A stretch of 64,000 nt of DNA, from NCBI RefSeq assembly GCF_964204645.1, contig NC_134029.1, positions 21,842,450 to 21,906,449 of the forward strand. Direction: 5' to 3'. A program made the translations under genes and the position numbers. Source of the stretch: Tubulanus polymorphus (Eukaryota > Nemertea > Palaeonemertea > Tubulaniformes > Tubulanidae). The first letter of the stretch is position 1. Each line of letters opens with the position of its first letter. The notes under the pieces are model-generated. The model was not told where the DNA came from. It worked only from the letters and a program-made list of their open reading frames with translations, and did not search any database. Shown here piece after piece: positions 39,231 to 51,449 of this stretch.

Positions 39231-39852
39231 GATCGTATATATACCGGCGCCGCAATATACAAGTATTTTCAGTATTGTGTGATTAGAATTTTCTTTTCAA
39301 GGAATGTTATGCGAATTGTAGAATATTGACAGGATAATATTCACGACAATAACACCGGCCATACCCAAGTTAAGTTAGATATCTTAAATTCCATATAGAA
39401 GTGGTATTCAATCCATATACGCGCAATGCCATCGGAATGATCTCAAAGATTTCTAAAATATATATATTCCAATTTTCAGGTCTACCCCATTAAAGATTCC
39501 TAGATCCACTCTTACAGATTCTCTCAGCGGATCGGAGTTGCTGCGGATCGGGTTCAAATCTGGGATCATCAGTCACACTTCGTTGAACCTGGTCCGTTAT
39601 TAATCACAATTAGAACCAAATATACCTAACAATTACTTCTAGATAGAATTATATTTGATCATAAATGTTATATTTTTATTGTAAATGTCAAATGCAGTCA
39701 GGAGAAAGAGACCCGCCGGCCGGCCCGCAATATTCGATTAGTTCACAGAATTGCCGCCAGGGGACCGTACGGTGCTGCCTCCTAGTTCAAGTTTACGTTC
39801 TTTTCGCTTTTCCGGTCGTTCTCCACACTTTGATTCAATTCAAATACACGGA

Positions 39853-41694
39853 ATGGCGGATGATTTAAATCGCGTTAGAAATGCCACGATTGCTTTCACA
39901 TTGCCTATATCATGTCAGATTTGTTTGGGAAAGGTAAAAAAAATAAGTTTTCTGGAAAAAATAGAGCTTTTTTGAATAACCAACTCAGCATCCATTTTGT
40001 TTTCTTTCTTAATCTTAATTTTTTACAAACTGGCTCTTGTGTAACAAACATTCATTTTCATATCTTATACGAAATGAATACGTTATATTGTTGTAGGTAA
40101 AACAGCCGGTAGTTTGCCCAAATCAACACGTTTTCTGCGAGTCGTGTTTGAAGATCTGGTTGGAGAGGAACAATCAATGTCCGGCCTGTCGAATCGAAAT
40201 AACTAACGATTCCCCGTACAGAAAGGTCATCGGTGGCTTGAGTAACGATAACGTCGAAAGTTCTAACGACAGCTTCTCAAACGCGGCCGTACGCAGGGCT
40301 CGAATTGAGCTCATCGCTCGTGACTATGAGGTAAAATAAGAGTTTCCCTAGAGAAGCCCTAATGATTTGCATAGGGATCTATTTGAAGAAGCGTAAATGA
40401 ACGATTTTTTAAAGGAATATTTAATTTAAATGTTTTACAACAGGAAGAGATCGATAGGTTACAGTCGAAACTTGAACACGTCGAAAATGAAAATCAATAT
40501 TTGAAACTAGAACTCAAACGGAAGCCGGCAGATGGAAATATGTGTAACGTTGAATTAGATACTAGTGTTAAAAATAGCAATGTCGTTCTAGCCCTTAATG
40601 ATAAATTAAAGGCAGCACATGAAGAAAGTGAACTACAGAAAAAGAAGATATCGAAACTAATGCAGGTACGTAATAGGAATTTGTTATTCCGGACCTTGTT
40701 TTTGCAGCGAGGACTATAGTTTGTTATTTGATGCAACCTGTCTGTCTGGCTATTGTGGAAACGGTGTTAGTCTCACAGCTGATAGGCAGTGGGTTCGAAC
40801 CCGAATGAAGCCATGCTATTCGGTCAGTCTCCCCAACTCACTCATCTAACAACTTGTATGTGGATGATACTCCGATTGAAGTGGCTTTCACATTAGCCAG
40901 AGCATCAGAAAGAAAACTTTCATATTGACAAATTTTGTTTTTTCTTTTGTAGAGAAATCAATTTTTGACGGATGAAAATATTAATCTTTCACGTGAGAAT
41001 CAAAGAATACGCATGGAAGTAGCGAGCCGGTCACCGATGAGGTTAGTTATCCGGTTAAACTCACTACAATAGTTGAGAATTCAGTTAAATTGAACAGGAA
41101 ATTGTTACGTTATTTACTCTTTTCAGATATGGACGATTTACGGTAGCCACGTTACAGACAAAAGTCGAAACTTACGAAAAACAAGTAAAACAATTACAGA
41201 AAGCTTTAGAACGCAGCGATACGTACGTGGAACAGCTTCAAAAAGAGCTACAATCGTCATCAGGGAGCGTAGAAACTGTGAACTGTTCAAACGTTAACAA
41301 AAGACGCTTATCCGAATCGGAAGACATCACCACCTCGGGTAACTCCGCCAAGAAAAGACTGTTCGATACAACTGAATCTCAAAATCAGCCCGATTCCAAC
41401 TCTGTGAATAAGCTTTCGAGGAAGGATAATTTCGCGAATGGACTATTAACTCATACCGACTCTAGTCACGGTGCTCCTAGTGTAGACTTACAGGCAGGAT
41501 GTTCACATTGGCAAAACAATCAAAATGTGAAAAGTGGTTATGTAAGCACTGACTTGGTGCAAACTAAGACTAATTTAAAAGCAAATGATAAAGTAAACGA
41601 TGTAACAACTGATCGTGTGAGAACTGGTATTAACCCACGTGAACGAGCACCAGTTGAAAATTGTTACGACAATGTTTCGAGTACACAAAAGTAA
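39853..41694 (+). CDS. OBI1: ORC ubiquitin ligase 1 (RING finger protein 219) homologue
   Basis: Exons 39853-39933, 40097-40330, 40444-40665, 40953-41041 and 41127-41694 join to 397 residues. A C3HC4 RING spans residues 21-58 (C21, C24, C34, H38, C41, C44, C55, C58). It is followed by a coiled coil and a conserved block SPMRYGRFTVATLQTKVE with KALERSDTYVEQL, which matches vertebrate OBI1 (SPQKFGRFAVAALQSKVE). In vertebrates OBI1 binds the origin recognition complex and multi-mono-ubiquitylates ORC3/ORC5 to license origin firing (family knowledge). The C-terminal part is serine/asparagine-rich, low-complexity and much shorter than in vertebrates (about 726 residues). The start ATG sits in GGAATGGCGG and matches the vertebrate N-terminus in length. 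Confidence 0.93.
40741..40860 (+). mobile_element. tRNA-derived SINE-like fragment in OBI1 intron 3
   Basis: It contains a B-box-like GGGTTCGAACCC preceded by GTGTTAGTCTCACAGCTGAT, an A-box-like stretch at the usual spacing. The acceptor and anticodon stems of a real tRNA do not form. It is similar in design to the fragment at 3890-4005. Confidence 0.45.
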
Positions 41695-41820
41695 ATTTGT
41701 CATGAAACGACCAGTGGAATTACGTGTACCGTTAGTTAAAGTTTTAAATATTAGATTTTCAGGGTTTATATCATTATTTTAGATAAAATTGTACAAGGAT
41801 TTCTCAAAACATGTTTCAGT

Positions 41821-41826
41821 AATAAA
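41821..41826 (+). terminator. Polyadenylation signal AATAAA, probable OBI1 3' end
   Basis: A canonical AATAAA lies 127 bases after the OBI1 stop codon, on the same strand. Confidence 0.6.
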
Positions 41827-41849
41827 TATTTTCATTTCTTAAAGTTGGT

Positions 41850-44800
41850 TGTTAACTCTTTGAAACTTGAGTTCGTCTTCTAAGCCATCAAATGAAACTG
41901 AAATATTTGCTGAGGACCTACTGCATTACATTCCTCGTTACGAAAAAACCACTTATCTAAGATTACATGATTTTATTTTTATAGAAAATTTCAGGCATAT
42001 TCATTACAAGACGAGAAAGTTTAATAACGCATCTTTACAGCAAATGGCTACACACACAAATAATAATAATAATAGTTTCCTATTCGCATTTTATGCAAGT
42101 TACAGCTGTTCAGATCTAAAAATTACCCAGTCACGAGCGAGACGCAAGCATCGAAAACCATTAATAATTTTTGGCACCTGGATTTAGTCGTTAGTTCCCA
42201 GCATGCATCTCTGGCAAGTGACTTCTATAAAAACTGGCTATGAAATAATTTGTTTCATTAACGTACATGTATTTACACGAGTGGTTCTAAAAATACTGAT
42301 TTTTAAACATCATGTTCAAATCCGGATAACAGTTAAAACGCCGCCTTAACTACTGCGGAACCTCGTTTTAACGAACGTTGAGTAAAACCTTTTTGTGTTT
42401 CAACTAACCTACGTATGAATCGCCTGTTAAGGTCAAAATTTCAAGTTTGTCAAATTTACATTAAAGGTTCCACAGTACAGACATGAAGCACGAAGTGCAT
42501 TTATCAAATTGAATATATCGCTTTATTGTATATAAAAATGTTTTAAGAGATATTTCTGGTAATTTTCAAATCTGACCGCACAAAAAAATTCACACTTTAC
42601 TTGACATTACTACTACACACAGCTACTATTGCACAAAGCAAAAAGTTTGTACCATAATCTTCACAGATTTTTCTAACGAGACCCATTCATATTGGTGACT
42701 TTTAAATTGACTACTTAACAGCCTGCCTATTCTTTAACTCATATATCAGCAGAAATAACGAGATAGCGATGTCTGGTGTATCTCCCGAAATCTTTATTTC
42801 CATAATCTCAACGCACAGTTCGTATTCATATCGACAACACTTCAGGGTCCGCTTTTATAGACTGGTATTAGCTTAAACCTGGGGCTAACTCAATTCATTA
42901 TCAATTGAGTAAGCCCCTGGTTAAAGTTAATACCAATCTATAAAACCAAGCCCAGATTTCCAATCAAAATCTTGATGCTAACTTAAGTGATGTAGAGAGG
43001 CTACATGATTTATGAAAATATCACGAATTACATTTATCTGCTCAGATGCATTTCTCACATTCCGTATACATAGAATACATTTAGTTTCCCTCAATTGAGT
43101 TTCCGGTGGAATAAATCTCATCTTGAAAGATCTTCAATTTTCCTGAGTCGATGGTAAGTACGGTTGTCATAGTTCTATACACAACGATACAAAAATATCA
43201 ACTGATTATTAATGTTTCTGCATTCTAAATATACCGACAGATGAGTATGATGATAGAACATATATGATAGAGTGAGAATATAATTCAGTATTCGATGAAT
43301 AATATGATACGCGAAAAAAAGTTACAAGACAAAGACGGAGACAGACCCGCTAATATTGGCAGGCTTCAGTTCAGGGAAGAATTTACTACAGCAGTTATAA
43401 ACCACTATAAAAACATTAGAATACAGAGGAGCATAAAAACATTTTAATTCACATCTGCAGAGCCTACTGTAGCCGTTAGGTTTGTTTCAACAATTTTTCA
43501 GTTTTTGTGATTATTTAAATCAATCATTAGTTTGTTTTACGAGCAAACAAGGGTTTCTTATTCCATGATTTTTTTTGGATACATCACGACCAACGATAAT
43601 GAAAACCACCTCTCTCGACTTCAAAAATATTGCAATCCTTGTTGATCATTTGAAAAAATGATCTAGGATTCATCTTAAAACTGTTGTGTTAAATGCGTAG
43701 ATTTTTCCCTGAATACACGACGCAATGCTAAGAATACTGTCATTTCTCACCAATTCAAAATAAATCTATATCCAATTTCTAATACAATACGTACTTGATG
43801 AACGGTTAGTTAAATTCAAAATGAGGAAACTGATACGGTACCGAATTGTTAGTTAAATCTAGTGACTACAAATTAAAGACTTTAAAAGTGACTATAATGG
43901 ATTGGATAGCATACAATAGCACATACACATACTTCAAATACAAGTCAATGATACTGGCACAAGTGGAGATATGTCGAGATCTACCACTAATACAGCTAAG
44001 CTGGTGGCAGGATGAATGAGTCTTGAAGACATGAAACAAGTGGAATAAGCTACAATTTTTTTGCCAAATTCTAAATCCCATATATCTCTCAAACATACTT
44101 CAAAATGCTGTAATTTCTTATAATTGAACGGAATAAAAAGCGTAATTCAGATGATGTACTACGTGCATTGGAAATTGGTTAAAACAAACATCCTGCATCA
44201 TTCTCAATACGTTATCTTTAAGCAAGCTATACTTGTACATATATTTAAAATATAATCATATATAGGAGCAATTACAGGCTGGTAACATAATTGATACATG
44301 ATGAAAATGACTAAATACACAGTAGCAATAACAGGGTCCCTACAGATCAGTCATTCCTGAATGTACATGGTTTTCAAGGTGTTTATAGGTTAATGTTACT
44401 TGTATAAGTCTCAAATGTCGAGGAAGCGTCAGCATTGCATTGCGTTCATATCCTAGTGATTATTACTGTAGACTCCTAAATCAGTACTGTTTATTTCAGT
44501 TAACGGATAATTCGATGGTTTTATAAGCAAACTTTTATCCTGTACACTACCTAAAAACTCTGTTTCTAATTTGGTATCCCCAGTCCTAATCGGATATGAA
44601 ATACTGGCCCCAACTGTACCGATCGGATTTAGGCATTGTCTACTGTACAGCTACGACCCAGGCAAAATTTCTTATTGTCAATTTCTCAAAATTATTATTA
44701 TCAATGAGTATTTTGCTCAAATTAAAAGAGTTTCATGCACCTTAAACGGCAGTTTTGGTTTAGAAGGAGTTTTTTTAAAGGAATCAAGGAATCATAGGGA

Positions 44801-45063
44801 CCCTGAATAAAGATCATTCAAGAAGAAACAAATAATTGATAATTTCACATCTCGAACTGCACGGAATAAATGAACTAACGCTATAAACTAATGTATGTAC
44901 ATCATGATTTAAAATCTCTTTTGCACGAAGCAAAATATGGCACCAATATGTCCGACCAACTAACTTGTAGATATCATCGCCGATGCTTTTTTTTCGCGAG
45001 GAGGTTTTCAATGTTGAATGTTTGTGGCAGTGTAAGTGAAGTCAGTGATATGGTTCTATCAGT
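41850..45063 (-). other. Intergenic sequence and probable lamin 3' UTR
   Basis: No supported coding sequence is present. Downstream of the lamin stop on the minus strand, AATAAA signals occur at 42793-42798 and 42522-42527 (read on the minus strand), so a 3' UTR of roughly 2.3-2.6 kb is plausible. The foldback at 42853-42945 falls inside it. Confidence 0.4.
42853..42945. mobile_element. Short foldback element, probably in lamin 3' UTR
   Basis: A nearly complete hairpin: the left arm starts TTTTATAGACTGGTATTA and the right arm ends TAATACCAATCTATAAAA. About 42 bases on each side pair with few mismatches, and the apex is CAATTCATTATCAATTG. If transcribed it would form a long RNA stem. Confidence 0.75.
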
Positions 45064-46908
45064 CTACATGACGCTGCACTTTTCCCGCGGATCAGCCTGA
45101 AAATAAACGATACACACCAACATCAAAATACTGAACGTCATTAATTTATCTAAATAAAAAAATCCAGAACTCTGCAGAAATTTTATCCATTAAACTACCT
45201 TTACTACAGATAAAATCCTTTCCAAAGGCAAAATAATTTTTTTAAATCGGGAAAAGCAAGAATTCAATGAAATATCAGTCAGATATATTCAACAAAATTT
45301 TTTTTGTTCAATCAGTTATAATAAACTAGTCGATGAATACTGCTAAATTGTAGAAATATAGCCCTAAAACAAAGCAAATAGCAAAGTGAAAGCATTAAAA
45401 TACAAGATACTTTCTCAGGGCTGCCAACCTCTGAAAATTACTTTCAAGTTAAATAGTTTTCAGGAAGATTCCATTATCAAACTATAGAAAGTGTTAAAAT
45501 GAATCAGTCATCGATAGGATGATCATCAGTAACAAATTCGTGGAACAAAAATGTAACAAAATACTGAAAATCAGGAACAGTTGACAGCTCTGCTTTTTTC
45601 AGTTAGGTGAAACTCATATGATGTTAATTACATTAAGCATGCTCGATACCAGGACTAGGACTAGGGAACCCTTTCAAACAATGAACTAGACATAGACACC
45701 ACGTGTCATCCCGGTGCCATGGAAAGAAATAACAAAGAAGCAGAAAGAAATATGAAGATGTTAATGTACTTTTTGTACTTTGATTAATGGGTTATTACTG
45801 TTCAAAGAATTTTGTTCAAGCCAGTTATAGAGGGTTAAAGCGAATCAAATCTATTCATCGTACGTCTATTCGTTGGACAGTAAAGCAGTCGCTAATTCAT
45901 CAAACATATATGATCGCAAGCAAAAAATACATGCACGACTCTTCAATGAGCTATGGCTAACTTAGAGAGCATTTTTTCAGGTATCACTTGTGGAATATTC
46001 CTTGCCAGACGGAGCTAAATAGTGTTTCATCGGATAGAAATTAATTAAGTACTGTCATTCGAAAATCATCTTTAAGATAAAGATTTCACTACGATTTAGT
46101 ATGCTCCAAGCTGCCAGAGCTCAGAGACACCCAGTGTATGAGAATGATATAGAAAGCAGCAAGAACACATGATTATCGCACTCAGCTCAGCGTGGTGGTA
46201 TCAATCAACTGTGTTATAAAACAACTATCGTGTGTATATATATATTTACTTCCTGAGATGGCAAGATTGACTGTGTCATCCTCAGGCCCCCAAGAGATAC
46301 CTGAAGAGACACAAATAAAATATTATCATCATCAAATTTACATTTACCTCAAAGAGTATTTATCATCAGCTTTTCATCGATTCAGTAATTTCAAGCTTTT
46401 CCAGATTTATGAGATATAATTATGGCCCCATTAATCAAACACCATCAATAAATCAACCCAGCATGATTTATCATTAAATTCATCAAATTAGCCCGAGACA
46501 GTTTACCCCAAAACAGTGCGTACATGCGATTTGATGTCAATTAGACTTTAGCTCAGTTAAAAATGGGATCGACACAAAATATTGCATTGCGATTTTCACA
46601 TTATGTGAATTCGTGTTAGGACAACGTCAACAAAATTTCATAATTATCACAGTTCACGATCATATCAACCGCCTGATAGGAGGTTCATTCAGTGGCCGGT
46701 ATATGAGGTTTATGCATATTAAACCAGTCTCTAACAACTGCGAAAATTTCCCGAAATATGCATGAAATTGGTTATTCGGTAAAGGGGGGAAATATCAAAA
46801 TATTAGGTAGTTAGCTGTATTAGAAAGCTACAACTGCATTCGAAACAGGAAGAAGGGGTAGGTGATCATGAACACGTGATACGAATGAAAATGAAATTAT
46901 TGTTGACC
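45064..46908 (-). other. LMN: Lamin last intron and separate CaaX mini-exon
   Basis: The tail exon ends at 46908 after DLFHQQ. A weak donor (GTCAAC) opens a 1.8-kb intron whose acceptor TTTATTTTCAG precedes a 33-base final coding exon, [10 protein letters not shown] plus TAG. If the intron is retained, translation would run to FIFIRITCS and stop, giving a protein without a CaaX box. Confidence 0.75.
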
Positions 46909-49900
46909 TGTTGATGGAATAAATCCTCGTCTCCCACCTCTTGTCCACCGGTTCCTCGTTGTTGAAATGTGTGCAGTATCGATCTGTCTAGATTGCGGTA
47001 TGCCACTTCCTGAAAAGACAACGTTGTACGTATTTTAGCCGTTTGTTTGAACAAGCGTCGTACGATGAAGTAGTGAATGCAGTATCGACACATTATCATT
47101 TGAACTTGATTTGATTTACGAAGCAGAAAAGTTTTGGCTCGAATTTAATTGATATGTAGAAGGAATAGAAGCACTGAAGTACCGCTACCGAACCTTCTGC
47201 TACTAAATCCTCACTAGCCACAGTAAGCGGTGAACCTCATTGTCGATTATTGAAATATTTGAGACTTCAAAACGTAAGCTCTACTTTCGATCATCGATCA
47301 TTTCAAAAGAAGAGTTTTTACTCACTTCTCCTTTAGCGTTGAGTAGAACGGTTTTCATATTGTCACCGGTGAACCATTTCTGTTTCATCACTATATCTGA
47401 CGGAGGCGCGTGCGATGCACCGGAATCAGCTCCCCAAACCTGAACAAACATGACTTACTATCAACTACACTGTAGTGGATGATGAGGGTTCAGGGAATCC
47501 ACAATTCCCGAATGATATTTCCCTGATTTAATCATAAAGATATTCTCAGTGGGGGCTGTTTATATTAAGAAGTTGCTTGTGCCACTCATCACCAACAAGA
47601 ACAACTAGATACCAAAATTCAAATTCCCCGATTTTGAAGAAGAGTTAACATTCCCCGATCCGTAAGAACCCTGAGAAGTTTAAAACTAACCGTGCAGTGT
47701 TGACCGGCTTTCAGTACGAGAGATCGATGAAATTTAAAAGTTGTCTCCTGAGTTCCGGCTGTATGTTTCAACTGCCAACCACCGAGCGAATGATCCTGAA
47801 TTCGTAGAAAACACGCAGAAATACAAACCAAATCTTAATAAACGTCCTATAGAATTACGTCATTACCAAATCTTTCAACACTGACCTTATTTGAGTTGTT
47901 GTATAGCTTGACGAATTTCCCTTCCGTGCTGGTATCCGAGATATCGACGTTACCCTTCGCCTGCGCGGATACAGTATAATCACTAGACAGTTTAGAATGA
48001 GTGATCGTTCCCGACGTTCCCGGCTCGGCGACTCTCTTACGCTTGATTCCACGAGTCGGCGTCGCTCTCGACGGCGTCGTACGCGAGGGCGACGATTCCG
48101 AAGCAGTCGAAAGATTCAATCTGAAAACATGACAAGATCGGTTAAGTTATATTTGAACCAAATTTGATCTTTGCCTATCTTTTGATTCCGGTTCATGTAA
48201 AAACAAACATCAATCCGGGAGTTTATTTCTGTTGCCTGACTAATACATCTGAGATTCGTTAAAAATCATCGCTTGTTACAACGTAGAACCAAATACAACA
48301 GAACTGGCTGCTATAAATCTTATTCTAAAACTCTTTAGTGCGACTTATCATTAAAATCATAGTCACCTTTCTTCCTCTCCTTCCAACAGTTTTCTGTACG
48401 CGGCGATTTCAATATCCAACGAGATTTTGATATCCATCAGAGCGCTGTACTCTCTCATCTGATCCTCGAGCGACTGGCGCAGTTCGTTGATCTCTTGTTT
48501 ATAAACCTCGATCGTTTTAGCGTGGTCGTCCTGTTCGTGTTGCAGCTGATCTTCCAGTTGTTTGATCCGTTTCGTCAACATATCATTCTACGATATAAAC
48601 ATGATATTGATTTCCCGTAAATAAGCACACGGTTATATTCAAAGTTAATCTTCAAAACTGGTGTCGTTCGATTCACAGAAACTTCTAGAAAATTCGAGAT
48701 TTACTTACAGTTGATGATAGTTTAGTGACCTCTTGAGTTAATTCGTCGACCAGACGACGAGTATTCTTCAAATCTTCTTGAGCCTTGCTGGCGAGGCTAC
48801 CCTTCTTATCGGCTAAAACCCTCATTTCGTTCAGCTGTAATCATTAAAACCATCGCGCAAATCGTAATCAGATAAATTATGACGAAGTTTCAACTAACTC
48901 CCATTTTAAGTTGTACGATAAGACACTAACCTTTGTTTCAAATAGAGTTTCAATTTCGACTCGATACTGCTCCGAATGTTCTTCCTGTTGCGTGCGAAGT
49001 TCTCGCAGCGATTCGGAGAGTTTATTCTCGTATTCGCGTTGGACCGTTTTATCGAATTCCTCGCGCGTTACCTCCAGTCGAGTCTTCGTTTCACTGATAT
49101 GCTGTATTGTAAAACACAAAAATACTTTTCTCTAGAGGGTGAAATCTCACAAGATCGGCTGTTTTTATTAACAAGCCTCAACATTGTTCAGGTGGACACC
49201 ATTTTAATTGCTTTTCCGCTGACATGTGCATTGTTTTCCCTGATTTTACCTGCACAGAATCCAATCCATTAACAGTCAAATGCGTTAAACATGTGGAAAC
49301 TTATTTCCATGACTTTGTTTTCTAACAATATTCCCAGACTTTTCCAATTTCCACCCTCTTAGTCAAAAATTCCCAGGTTCACCTGGGAGTACAGTCGTCT
49401 GCGTGAACAGTAATGCCTGGCAAATTTTGCAGTAGATATTCTCAGCCTGGCACATTTTGCAAGATGCCACATTCTAACAATTTGTCCGACAGTTGATCAA
49501 AATAATATCTCCAAAAAACTTGTCAAGACATCGTTCTACCCTTAGCTCAATAACTCTGAAATGTGCCCGTACAAAAAAACTTACACTTATGGCAAATAAA
49601 GAGAATTACGTACCTGATCGTAGAGCTGAGAATTAAACGTTAACTCTTCTTTCAAACTCTGTACTTTATTCTGCAGATCGACTCTCAACAACGTTTCATC
49701 TTCGAGATCTTTTTTACTTTGTTCGAGACGTTTTCCCAGTGCGTCGTAGGCAGTTTTCAAATTCTACAATGACATCGATAAAAAAAACAAAACAAACAAC
49801 AATAAATGACCTGACAATCCGGCGATGAATTCCTATTTACAGAAAGAACATATTGACAGTTGATCGCGATACCTTGTACTCGGTTTCGAAGTGTTTTCGC

Positions 49901-51152
49901 TGATTTTCGGCGTCCGTTGCTTTCGCGGTCAGATCTTGTACGCGAGTCTCGGCGCTAAGAAGTTTCTGTTCAAAGTTCGTAGCGTCGCGATCTCTCTTTA
50001 CGAACCTACAAAATTAACACGAAATTGGAATGCCTTTAAAATGTATTCTTTTCCCACATCTTAGAGTTACTTAAGAAATCAGTTAATCTATGGCCTAACT
50101 GCCACTAAGACCATCTTAAATCCATTTAGCGCTAATGTTATATTGTAGGGAGTAGCATTTGGAGCACATTTAGTACTGCGGTCGCTCTGTCAAGTCAAAA
50201 CCGCTATAAACCATAGGCCTATAAACCCTTCCAAAAATCAGGTAATTATTGCGGTCATCCTTATTACCGAGATGATGTATTTTACCGAGATGAACCGAGA
50301 TCAACCGAGATGAAATTAAATATAACATATTTATTTATTCCATATCGATTTTAACCATTGAAATCATATTATATCAGTAATAAATGCCTGCTGGGTTCAT
50401 ATTTTACATATTTTGTCGGATATTTTTGGAAAAATAACTTTTAACTTTACCGAGATGAGATCGTCGATCAATCAAATTCAATGAAATTTTATTGCTAACC
50501 GAGTATACGTATTTGAAGTCAAAATTTTTTTAAATAAAAAAAATATGTAAAATATGACTCTTAGAAGGTATTTATTACTGATATAACATGATTACAAGTG
50601 TTAAAAACGATTAGGAATAAATAAATATGTTATATTTAATTTCATCTCGGTTGATCTCGGTAAAATACGCCATCTCGGTAATAAGGATGACCCTATAAAC
50701 CCTTCCAAAAATCAGGTAATTATTGTGCAATTCCAGGAATTCCGAGTATCCGGTGGTTAATTCAAGATGCAAGATGAAATTACTACTTACTTGGTATGCC
50801 AATCTTCCGCATCAGCTTTGTATTTTCCGACATCGATCTGCATTTTCGCTTTATCCTTCGCCAATTCATCGAGAATGCGTCGAGCGTCGGCCAACTCCGT
50901 CTCGTAGATCTTTATCTTATTCGAGATTTCTTTCTCTTTCGTTTCCTCGACGGTTTTGATATTGATGCGCAGCACCTGATTCTCGCTTTCCAACGACCTC
51001 ACTTTATCGATGTAGTTAGCGAGACGGTCGTTCAGGTTAGCCAACTCGGCTTTCTCTTGAACTCGCGTGATTCTGGTCGGTGAAGGTGACCTGGCTCCCG
51101 TTGTGGTCGATGTCACCACGGTTGACTTACGCACGCTTGTTTTAGTCGCCAT
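45064..51152 (-). CDS. LMN: Nuclear lamin (B-type, CaaX), 11 coding exons
   Basis: Exons (minus): 51152-50791, 50005-49873, 49763-49614, 49101-48931, 48834-48709, 48587-48367, 48120-47886, 47795-47691, 47439-47326, 47009-46908, 45096-45064. Phases agree and give 583 residues, the usual lamin length. The head has the mitotic CDK-type site SPTRITR. The coiled-coil rod runs from [16 protein letters not shown] to the rod-end motif [13 protein letters not shown] (about residues 36-388). Then come the NLS GIKRKR (about 412-417), an Ig-like lamin tail domain in exons 7-10, and [20 protein letters not shown] is a CaaX box for farnesylation. The start at 51152 (MATKTSVRK) gives a head of normal length. 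The frame stays open further upstream, but that part looks like UTR. The protein polymerises under the inner nuclear membrane. Confidence 0.95.
50219..50725. mobile_element. Foldback element flanked by 33-bp direct repeats, lamin intron 1
   Basis: The core 50252-50692 (441 bases) is a near-complete palindrome with arms of about 190 bases. The outer ends are CGGTCATCCTTATTACCGAG and CTCGGTAATAAGGATGACC. Each arm has two or three tandem copies of ACCGAGAT(G/C)A, then an AT-rich part and TTATATCAGTAATAAAT. The core is bracketed by identical 33-base direct repeats (50219-50251 and 50693-50725) starting CTATAAACCCTTCC. There is no ORF of note. Confidence 0.8.
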
Positions 51153-51449
51153 TCTCGTCGCCGTCTCTGCGTTTGTAGCCGTTAAATCGTCCGCTAATAA
51201 ATGTTCGACAGCGTGACTCGGAAAACGCCGGTTTTCTACAACAATATGGCGGCGACCAGCGCGCTCTTGTTGACTAATTTCGACGCTTGGTGGCAGCACA
51301 GCCTGGTGCGGTACGGAGGAGGTGGAGGAAGTGACTTCGTTCAAGGTCGTGTGGATGCGGAAATAAATAAAATCTTTTTTTCAATTTTTTCCAAAATACA
51401 AAATTTTTGCCTCTGCCGCAGCTTTCGGGTACGGGAGGGTAATCTCAAG
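51153..51449. promoter_or_regulatory. Head-to-head intergenic region of lamin and SUPT7L
   Basis: Only 297 bases separate the two start codons, so a shared bidirectional promoter is very likely. An ATATGGCGGC motif near 51243, in the SUPT7L orientation, matches the YY1 consensus often found just downstream of housekeeping start sites. No TATA box is obvious. Confidence 0.65.

Noticed and set aside
39520-39580. Another B-box-like stretch (GGGTTCAAATCTGG)
   Set aside because: No convincing A box at the right spacing and no tRNA fold; too weak to list.
40741-40830. Possible tRNA gene (GGGTTCGAACCC)
   Set aside because: Only three base pairs close the T-arm and no acceptor or anticodon stems form, so it is listed as a SINE-like fragment.
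41867-42187. Plus-strand 106-residue ORF after OBI1
   Set aside because: It follows the OBI1 polyadenylation signal, has no domain, and its composition matches surrounding non-coding sequence.
51153-51344. Upstream in-frame extension of lamin
   Set aside because: It would give an abnormally long head. The start at 51152 gives the usual lamin head length.
51201-51449. Upstream in-frame extension of SUPT7L
   Set aside because: The frame is open, but the YWGDLPI start aligns with the known N-terminus, and the extension overlaps the shared promoter.
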